Source of the DNA: Deltaproteobacteria bacterium | GTDB lineage: Bacteria > Desulfobacterota > Desulfobacteria > Desulfobacterales > ETH-SRB1 | Direction: 5' to 3' | DNA: 14,367 nt | NCBI GenBank assembly: GCA_003647525.1 | Contig: QMMZ01000013.1 | Span: 1-14,367 of the forward strand | Part shown: positions 7,263 to 11,950 of the stretch, one piece after another | How the letters are laid out: each line of letters starts with the position of its first letter | How positions within the stretch are numbered: position 1 is the stretch's first letter | Notes under the pieces: generated by a model | Seen by the model: only the letters and a program-made list of their open reading frames with translations | What the model was told of the DNA's origin: nothing | Database searches by the model: none | Made by a program: the position numbers and the translations under genes

Positions 7263-7607
7263 TTAAAGAGGTAAAAATTGCACTATATTCATCAAGTCTT
7301 CAGGTTCGCCGGCTTTTGAAATGATCTCCAGATCGTTGATGCAAGCGCCGATAGAAATTCGCAGTTGGTGCGAGTAAATCACCCCGCCAAAAGTAACACC
7401 TTCTTTTTGTTGTTTAGTTGCTTCGGCGAGGAGATCATCATCTTGAGTGAAAAGCACTCGACACAATTCAGTGGCTCGATCCAATAATGCCGAGTCTTCC
7501 ATGTCACCAGCACCGTCTTCATAGGCTGTAGTGACATCTATGCCACGTAAGCGAAGTCCCTCGGTTATAGCTCGCGGCACATGATGATCCATATAGAGCG
7601 CAAGCAT
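7263..7607 (-). CDS. DUF5615 PIN-like toxin-family protein
   Basis: 114 residues, the usual size of DUF5615 (Mut7-C/PIN-like nuclease fold). The N-terminus LYMDHHVPRAITEGLRLRGI carries the first conserved Asp (D7) and the helix typical of the family. VTTAYEDGAGDMEDSALLDRA (acidic cluster about residues 30-38) and VLFTQDDDLL (D56-D58) supply the other acidic residues expected for metal binding, and GGVIYSHQ follows as in homologues. It starts 2 nt after the DUF433 stop, so the two form a pair of the DUF433/DUF5615 kind, generally regarded as toxin-antitoxin; this protein would be the RNase-like toxin. AGAGGA about 10 nt upstream, inside the end of the DUF433 gene, can serve as ribosome site. 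RNase activity is inferred from the fold only. Confidence 0.85.
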   Translation of the reverse strand: MLALYMDHHVPRAITEGLRLRGIDVTTAYEDGAGDMEDSALLDRATELCRVLFTQDDDLLAEATKQQKEGVTFGGVIYSHQLRISIGACINDLEIISKAGEPEDLMNIVQFLPL

Positions 7608-7609
7608 AA

Positions 7610-7930
7610 TCAGATCAATCCTCTGGATTTCAGCCGGGCAACGAGAGGCGATTGTTCTGTGATTTTTTGGGTCTGATTTACAAAAGCAAACCTTCGTTCA
7701 ATGTCTCTATCAAGCGCATCCTGATGATCCCAGTAATAGGCTAATGCTGAGTATATTTGACCCAAGGTAAGATAGGGATGCTGGAAATGCAGTTCTTCAG
7801 GGCTCCACCCGTAGGCGGTTTTTTCCAGGACCATCTCAATTACCTTCATGTTTGTCCCTGTAATAATGGGGACACCTTTTTCGTCTAAGACTACATGCTC
7901 ATATTTAGTTTTTGCAGAAGTCAGGGGCAT
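7610..7930 (-). CDS. DUF433-family antitoxin
   Basis: 106 residues. DUF433 proteins are small winged-helix-like, VapB-type antitoxins paired with DUF5615 proteins. Seen: EHVVLDEKGVPIITGTNMKV, the family hallmark (x-G-x-P-x-I-x-G-T), then the WSPEELHFQHPYLTLGQIYSALAYYWDH helix-turn-helix-like part (its core LTLGQIYSALAYYWDH) and an acidic/basic tail that probably neutralises the toxin. A GTG three codons upstream (7939) is in frame, but GAGG at 7942-7939 overlaps it and stands 8 nt before the ATG at 7930, so the ATG is chosen. It is transcribed first in the pair, as is normal for an antitoxin, and may repress its own promoter. Confidence 0.85.
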   Translation of the reverse strand: MPLTSAKTKYEHVVLDEKGVPIITGTNMKVIEMVLEKTAYGWSPEELHFQHPYLTLGQIYSALAYYWDHQDALDRDIERRFAFVNQTQKITEQSPLVARLKSRGLI

Positions 7931-7947
7931 AATTGACACCTCACATT

Positions 7948-7996
7948 ATGAAATTTTCTATAATCATATATATCATGAAATTAGATATCTCTCCAA
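7948..7996 (-). promoter_or_regulatory. Candidate promoter and operator of the DUF433/DUF5615 pair
   Basis: On the minus strand a TTGGAG (7996-7991) is followed after 18 nt by TATATA (7972-7967), a fair sigma-70 pair about 37 nt before the ATG at 7930. ATGAAATT occurs as a perfect direct repeat at 7948-7955 and 7975-7982 (plus-strand reading), one copy abutting the -10 element and one in the leader, 27 nt apart. Such paired sites would suit autoregulation by the antitoxin. The region is very AT-rich, so chance matches are likely. Confidence 0.3.
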
Positions 7997-8004
7997 CACA
8001 ATTA

Positions 8005-8058
8005 TTAAGATTCAATCTGCCTGCCTGTTCCAAGCTCGGGACGATATTGGACTTTTAC
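8005..8058 (-). pseudogene. Second short remnant with YRPELGTG motif
   Basis: Directly in frame after the stop of the ORF ending at 8059, the codons read VKVQYRPELGTGRQIES and then TAA. Twelve codons align with the remnant at 7122-7157: eleven identical residues, seven codons differing only in the third base, and one replacement (Thr/Gln). That pattern points to two diverged copies of a once-translated C-terminus and not to a recent DNA duplication. The length is far too short for a functional gene. Confidence 0.45.
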
Positions 8059-8262
8059 TTATAATGCTTTGATATCATTTTCTATTTCTTTAATTTTCTG
8101 TTCAATATTCTTAACTTCAATTAAATTTCCCCAGCCAGGATGTTCCGGCGCATTGCCTTCTGTAATCTTCTGCTTCAATTTTTCTGCATTTGAAGCCTGA
8201 TATCTGGCTAAAATTTCAAAACGTTCTATCTGAAGCAATCGTTGTTTTTCCCTAAGATTCAT
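8059..8262 (-). CDS. Small hypothetical protein, 67 residues
   Basis: Charged, helical and probably coiled-coil (REKQRLLQIERFEILARYQ; IEQKIKEIENDIKAL), with a central EHPGWGNL turn. No family is recognised. Its ATG overlaps the stop of the 27-residue ORF upstream as ATGA, and both lie a few bases behind the helicase-nuclease remnant, so it belongs to the same transcription unit. It may be an accessory protein of the lost module, or a surviving piece of a larger gene. The stop TAA is followed in frame by the YRPELGTG remnant, which raises the possibility that this ORF is itself truncated. Confidence 0.45.
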   Translation of the reverse strand: MNLREKQRLLQIERFEILARYQASNAEKLKQKITEGNAPEHPGWGNLIEVKNIEQKIKEIENDIKAL

Positions 8263-8342
8263 GATTGCGCCCGAACGAAAAAGCTCTTCAGCAGATACGG
8301 CATATTTTTGGGATATTTTTCTACCTGAGAAAGAGCGCTCAT
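8259..8342 (-). CDS. Tiny coupled ORF, 27 residues
   Basis: Encodes MSALSQVEKYPKNMPYLLKS and a short basic tail (FFVRAQS). It starts 10 nt after the helicase-nuclease stop (TGA 8353-8355), with CAGG 4-5 nt before the ATG, and ends in the ATGA overlap with the 67-residue ORF. Position and spacing support translation more than composition does. No family is recognised; it may be a remnant like its neighbours. Confidence 0.3.
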   Translation of the reverse strand: MSALSQVEKYPKNMPYLLKSFFVRAQS

Positions 8343-8352
8343 AAAACCTGAT

Positions 8353-8785
8353 TCAAGAAGCCACAGCTCCGGCAATAATTCCCTCTACATCCGCAGGATT
8401 TTTGGATACAGCCCATTTCCATGTCCCCAAACCGCCATGCTGATTGACTGCTTTCACCCATTCATCAAGAAAGTTGCGTTTTGTTTTATCATGCAGAGTC
8501 TCTTTTCCCTTGGTTTCCAGAATAAGGTATTTTTCACTTTTAAGCCGGATAATGAAATCCGGCCGGTATTTTCGGACTACACCCGAAAAGGCATAAAAGA
8601 TTTCAAACCCAAGATGATCATTCTTCACCCAGGCATCAACATGTATATTATTGTCAATCACAAATGCTTCACTGGCTTCCCAAGTGCTGTGCAAACAACC
8701 GGTTCTCTCTATTATAGCTCCAACGGTGTTTTGATTCTTCATAGGGAGAGTTGATGATAAGCTGGTCAATGGTAGATTTCTTCAT
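8353..8785 (-). pseudogene. DEAD/DEAH helicase with C-terminal PD-(D/E)XK nuclease (BPTD_3080-like), internally deleted and frameshifted
   Basis: The gene starts at ATG 8785, 4 nt after the DUF4276 stop. Its first 31 residues (MKKSTIDQLIINSPYEESKH, then WSYNRENRLF) are the conserved N-terminus of large restriction-type helicases, where IINSPYEEP precedes the motor. The frame then runs into TGA at 8671-8669. From about 8697 another frame gives STWEASEAFVIDNNIHVDAW, then KNDHLGFEI, then the nuclease core KYRPDFIIRL...LILETKGKE (Asp, Glu-x-Lys) and WVKAVNQHGGLGTWKWAVS, ending in TGA at 8353. This is the family's C-terminus. Relatives have roughly 900-1000 residues; here the whole ATPase/helicase part is missing and the join is out of frame near 8686-8695. 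A helicase-free protein might still start at the ATG 8769 and make a 138-residue nuclease domain. The family name is from memory. Confidence 0.8.
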
Positions 8786-8789
8786 GATT

Positions 8790-9404
8790 TTACTTTGTCC
8801 AAACCGGATTAAAACCCTTAATAGCGCTGAATGCCCGTTTAAGACTCGGGGAATTTTTTGAAGCCTTTTTTACCTGCCAGAAATTATGCACAAAAGATAT
8901 CAAAACTCCGTTATAATCCGGCCCGATTTTAGCGGTGCTGCCGGCGGCAGGAATAATTGCCTTTTTCAGGGATTGTTTTTTTGATTTTTTTGTCAGTTTT
9001 AACAAAAAATTTTTGGGATCTTCCAGATCGTCAGGACTTAGAGGGAGCTGTGATTTTTGAATTCCCAAAAAGGATGCAAAGGCTTCCCTGTGAGCCAGGA
9101 GCCATGATTCAATCTCCCTTACTGCAATCCGAAATATCAAATTTTCATGCTTTGGAACTGCCAACCACCTGTTAATAAGCGTTGGAGGGCAATCTATCTG
9201 ATCAAGATCAGTCAGCACAAAAAAGGGAATGCCTCTTGCTGACTTATTGAACTTTCGCATATTGTTTTTCAAGTAACCGCTGCCTTCACGTCCCAGGCAG
9301 GCGCCGACTGCAAAAGTGCGGGATGACTGCTCAAACATTGCCCTTAAAATAGCCTCGCTTAGCGCATCTTCAACTGCTATTAAAATTGGAATAGTTTCAT
9401 CCAT
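8790..9404 (-). CDS. DUF4276 family TOPRIM-like protein, partner of the AAA ATPase
   Basis: 204 residues. DUF4276 proteins are TOPRIM-like and usually sit next to an AAA ATPase, giving a split version of OLD/Gabija-type nucleases. Seen: a beta strand then the acidic loop LIAVEDALSEAIL (E12, E17), the TOPRIM-like FVLTDLDQ (D66-x-D68), and the strongly conserved REIESWLLA (96-104). The middle holds GREGSGYLKNNMRKF. The tail FSAIKGFNPVW is typical. The start overlaps the ATPase stop by 8 nt, so translation is coupled. Together with that ATPase it probably cuts DNA or RNA on sensing phage; this is inference by analogy with OLD, Gabija and PARIS (the last uses DUF4435 instead). It appears intact. 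Confidence 0.8.
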   Translation of the reverse strand: MDETIPILIAVEDALSEAILRAMFEQSSRTFAVGACLGREGSGYLKNNMRKFNKSARGIPFFVLTDLDQIDCPPTLINRWLAVPKHENLIFRIAVREIESWLLAHREAFASFLGIQKSQLPLSPDDLEDPKNFLLKLTKKSKKQSLKKAIIPAAGSTAKIGPDYNGVLISFVHNFWQVKKASKNSPSLKRAFSAIKGFNPVWTK

Positions 9405-10551
9405 TGAACAGACTCAACTGGGTTAAATTTTTCGGTTCGGTTTTCGGCAGAGCCGCTTCTGATATACTGAATCCGCTATCCAGCAATATTTTTACATCTT
9501 TTACTGAAGATGCCAGCTCAACCTTTGTCCCCTCGACATCAGGGATGAGCAGCAAGACCTCTTCACCACCGATTCCTTTGTCTGAGAGTAAATCAAAGCT
9601 GTGAGTAGAGATGATGATCTGCCTCTTTTTTCTGCTTTGGATACGCCAGATCAAACCAGGCAGTTTTTTGACAATAGCCGAGTGTAGGGATAATTCAGGT
9701 TCTTCCATAAGCAATAAAGAATCCCCATCCAGGATCGACCATAGAAAACCGATAAGGCGCAAGGTGCCGTCAGAAAATTGATCTTCGCTTTGCTTGCCGG
9801 CCTTGGGCCTCCAATGTTCATATATGGCTTCGAGATGCGGAATGCCTCTTTCGTCTCTTGTATCAGTAAGCTGTATTAATTGAGGAACCGCTATTTTAAG
9901 CGCTTTTTCAATTTTTTTCAGGCGTGACCGCCTTGTCTTGACCGGAGTTTGAACAACACGTTCCAGAAAGCTCCTTCCAAAAGGGTCTTCTTTGCTTACC
10001 GGCCCTGTAAAGGTTTCCGGATGACGAAGAACCTGGGGGACCAGGTGAAGATAATAAATTGAGTCAAGAAATTTCACGATATCCCTGAATTGTAAGTTGA
10101 CATTTATCTGCTCCAGGTGGGTCTGGTTTAATCGCGGTTTGTCTTTATTATCTTCATCGTTTGGCCGTTCAAGGATTAGTTCATTACCCTTCCAGACTTT
10201 TTCATAAAACACATAGGGATTTCGGTGCCCCCGGCTTTTCTGTTTTATCCCAAGTGCATATTTCCATAAGACTTCATCACTATGAGATTCTGCCAGGTGA
10301 ATTTCAATCTCGACCTGGGGTTCTTTTCGCGCTGCAAGACAACGAATTCTGGATATTCCGCCGCGTTCAATGACCGCCCTCTGCAGACCACCGCCCTCGG
10401 TTTTGGCTATATCCCGTAAAAAGCGCAGAGCATCTAAAAAGTTGGATTTCCCTGAAGCATTCGCTCCTACAAGAAACATGCGCCTTCCAAGCGGAGTATC
10501 CACGTTTCTGAAATTCCGCCAGTTTTTCATTTTGATATGAGATATAATCAT
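9397..10551 (-). CDS. OLD-like AAA ATPase (AAA_21 type)
   Basis: 384 residues. An SMC/ABC-like ATPase: N-terminal strand ISHIKMKNWRNFRNVD, Walker A GANASGKS at 29-36, signature FSDGTLRLIGFLWSIL (259 on), Walker B LLLMEEPELSLH (279-290) and the switch histidine in IIISTHSFDLL (about 312-322). These are all the parts of an active ATPase. The middle (about 90-250) is the variable dimer or sensor region. It lacks a TOPRIM domain, which is supplied by the DUF4276 gene overlapping its end. The start is decisive: GGAGGT sits 6 nt before ATG 10551, and TAATG joins it to a preceding short reading frame. Probable role: ATP-dependent sensor and activator of the TOPRIM partner in anti-phage defence. It could instead be a DNA-repair ATPase. 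Confidence 0.85.
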   Translation of the reverse strand: MIISHIKMKNWRNFRNVDTPLGRRMFLVGANASGKSNFLDALRFLRDIAKTEGGGLQRAVIERGGISRIRCLAARKEPQVEIEIHLAESHSDEVLWKYALGIKQKSRGHRNPYVFYEKVWKGNELILERPNDEDNKDKPRLNQTHLEQINVNLQFRDIVKFLDSIYYLHLVPQVLRHPETFTGPVSKEDPFGRSFLERVVQTPVKTRRSRLKKIEKALKIAVPQLIQLTDTRDERGIPHLEAIYEHWRPKAGKQSEDQFSDGTLRLIGFLWSILDGDSLLLMEEPELSLHSAIVKKLPGLIWRIQSRKKRQIIISTHSFDLLSDKGIGGEEVLLLIPDVEGTKVELASSVKDVKILLDSGFSISEAALPKTEPKNLTQLSLFNG

Positions 10552-10634
10552 TATCCCACCTCCATAATTTTAAGGCTCTCAATGCCCCGGTCATCCACAA
10601 TCTTTCGGTTTTGCTAATCAAGGTGTTTTATCAT
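10551..10634 (-). pseudogene. Short ORF or C-terminal remnant fused by TAATG to the AAA gene
   Basis: Reading from ATG 10634 gives MIKHLD, an amber codon (10616-10614), then QNRKIVDDRGIESLKIMEVG and TAA, whose last base is the first base of the AAA start codon. The TAATG join and the protein-like C-terminus suggest the end of a larger upstream gene, perhaps the lost first gene of the operon. An alternative is a leader peptide starting at the GTG at IVDD. No family is recognised. Between 10635 and 10729 there is only the AT-rich inverted repeat ATGATA/TATCAT (10629-10634 with 10646-10651) and nothing else of note. Confidence 0.35.
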
Positions 10635-10729
10635 TCATGCATTCGATGATATGTATTCATGTGATGGTGTATGGAATGTACCCATTGCCTGGCTCGACGC
10701 ATTTCAAAATTAAGTATCGCTTATGGCGC

Positions 10730-10915
10730 TTATACTTTCTCCGGATATTTGTAAAGGTTCAAACCGAGTATAACATCAGTGCCCTCAATCTTCTGGTTAC
10801 CTCGTGTGCTGGCGACTGTTATCGTTTTGCCGGATTTTGAGGGTCCGAAGTCCTTTGTTAAATCTATCTCAATAATCAGCTTATTGTCTTTAACTTCCCA
10901 TTTTACATTCTGCAT
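10730..10915 (-). CDS. Conserved-type small hypothetical protein, 61 residues
   Basis: Reads as a small beta-rich cytosolic protein: VKWEVKDNKLIIEIDLTKDF, then GPSKSGKTITVASTRGNQKI, then EGTDVILGLNLYK. Similar 55-65-residue proteins are, as far as I recall, found in sulfate reducers and other anaerobes without known function. An excellent ribosome site, GAGGTG, lies 6 nt before the ATG, stronger than that of most genes here, so expression is likely. It stands alone between two decayed coding pieces. The GKT is not a Walker loop, since the preceding glycines are missing. Confidence 0.7.
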   Translation of the reverse strand: MQNVKWEVKDNKLIIEIDLTKDFGPSKSGKTITVASTRGNQKIEGTDVILGLNLYKYPEKV

Positions 10916-10975
10916 TTCTTCACCTCTTTTTTGTATTTATGCGATGTTTGGAGTTCTTTTGAAACAATATCCTGG

Positions 10976-11167
10976 TTATTTTTGCTGAAAATGTATTCCC
11001 TTGTGCCAGTCAAAGTCAACTGCCCAGAAATCTATGAAATCAAATCCGCTTTTTATGACTCGTTCCTTGAGCACCTATAGTTCCTTGCTCGGCGCCTCTG
11101 CGAGGTCGACGAAAGGTTTTCTATGTGGCAAAGTGACAAAGTTATAATTTGACGAGCACAACACTTC
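10976..11167 (-). pseudogene. Coding remnant with FDFIDFWAVDFDW motif
   Basis: One frame carries a long protein-like stretch interrupted by a single TAG (11077-11075): FVTLPHRKPFVDLAEAPSKE before it, and LKERVIKSGFDFIDFWAVDF, then DWHKG, after it, up to TAA at 10978-10976. No initiation site is convincing (GTG at 11074 has no ribosome site). The motif F-D-F-I-D-F-W-A-V-D-F-D-W resembles the D-Y-I-D-Y-W-A-V-D-W-D segment I associate with restriction-type DNA methyltransferases or helicases; that link is from memory. Together with the neighbours it may be what is left of the methylase or helicase of the same module. It begins just behind radC. Confidence 0.4.
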
Positions 11168-11180
11168 TCCCCAATTTTCA

Positions 11181-11846
11181 TCAAATCAACCCGGCTTCCT
11201 GAAAGCTGAAATATCCCTTTTTAGTCACTATGATGTGGTCGAGAATTCGCAGACCGAGAATCTTTCCTGCCTCAGTAAGTTGTTCATGAATTTTCAAATC
11301 GCTGTTGCTGGCTTTCAGATCACCGGAAGGATGGTTATGTGCAAATATTACAGCGGCAGCCCTGTCAGATATGACATCCGCATAAACCTCGCGCGGGTGC
11401 ACCTGGCTGCGATCCACCAGGCCAATGGTGACGATCCTCTTTTTAATCACTTCATGAGCGCCATTAAGGGAAATGCAGACAAAATGCTCCTGCTTTTTAT
11501 CGGCAATATCAGCCAAAAGTGGTATTACATCCTGGGCGCCGGTTATTTTTACAGTATCTTTAATCAGATGCCGTCTTGCCAGTTCAAAGGCGGATAAAAT
11601 CTGGGCAGCCTTAGCCAGGCCCATTCCACGCACCGCCGTGAGATGTTCGACAGATAGATCTTTCCTGTGCTTGCGGATCAGTTTGGCAACATTTTTAGAA
11701 ATAGTAACGAGGCTTTGCCCCTCAACACCCCGCCCAAGAATAGCAGCCACCAGCTCCTTATCAGTTAAGGCGGATGCGCCTCTTTCCTTTAATTTTTCCC
11801 GTGGGCGATTGTGGGCAGGCAGGTCTTTGATATTTTTCATAGCCAT
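11181..11846 (-). CDS. radC: RadC family protein (JAMM/MPN domain)
   Basis: 221 residues, typical RadC length. N-terminal helix-hairpin-helix part: LPAHNRPREKLKERGASALT, ELVAAILGRGVEGQ and VRGMGLAKAAQI. The C-terminal JAMM metal-protease-like domain has HPREVYADVI, FAHNHPSGD (H170, H172) and S-N-S-D (Asp183), with E153 upstream, so all metal ligands are present. It was long called a DNA repair protein, but a direct role is doubtful, and RadC-like genes are common in mobile and defence islands. The ATG at 11846 (or 11840, the second Met) has no recognisable Shine-Dalgarno sequence. It lies between the palindromic repeat and a decayed reading frame, without a clear operon partner. Confidence 0.93.
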   Translation of the reverse strand: MAMKNIKDLPAHNRPREKLKERGASALTDKELVAAILGRGVEGQSLVTISKNVAKLIRKHRKDLSVEHLTAVRGMGLAKAAQILSAFELARRHLIKDTVKITGAQDVIPLLADIADKKQEHFVCISLNGAHEVIKKRIVTIGLVDRSQVHPREVYADVISDRAAAVIFAHNHPSGDLKASNSDLKIHEQLTEAGKILGLRILDHIIVTKKGYFSFQEAGLI

Positions 11847-11877
11847 CTATAAAAACATTTGTATGTCATGGGTTATA

Positions 11878-11950
11878 CGTAGGGGCGAATCTTGTATTCG
11901 CCCTTTGATTGTTTGCCCGTTTTAGGGCGAACACAAGGTTCGCCCCTACG
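11878..11950. repeat. 73-bp nested palindromic repeat (REP/MITE-like)
   Basis: Two 27-bp arms, 11878-11904 and 11924-11950, are inverted complements with only two mismatches, around a 19-nt loop. The ends are CGTAGGGGCGAA and TTCGCCCCTACG. Each arm is itself a hairpin: GGGCGAAT with ATTCGCCC around CTTGT on the left, GGGCGAAC with GTTCGCCC around ACAAG on the right. This TAGGGGCGAA... sequence is widespread in environmental bacterial genomes as a non-coding palindromic repeat, as far as I recall. No ORF or transposase is present. Its right end overlaps the last codon of hsdR. Confidence 0.85.

Noticed and set aside
10614..10616. Amber codons at 10614-10616, 11075-11077 and in the hsdR stop as possible pyrrolysine sites
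   Set aside because: Pyrrolysine is essentially confined to methylamine methyltransferases; the flanking frames look decayed and no pyl gene or insertion element is visible.
10367..10621. 84-codon ORF overlapping the start of the AAA gene
   Set aside because: Out-of-frame reading of the Walker A region; the AAA frame has the GGAGGT ribosome site and the motif.
11235..11597. 120-codon plus-strand ORF opposite radC
   Set aside because: Antisense shadow of a clearly coding JAMM-domain gene; no family features.
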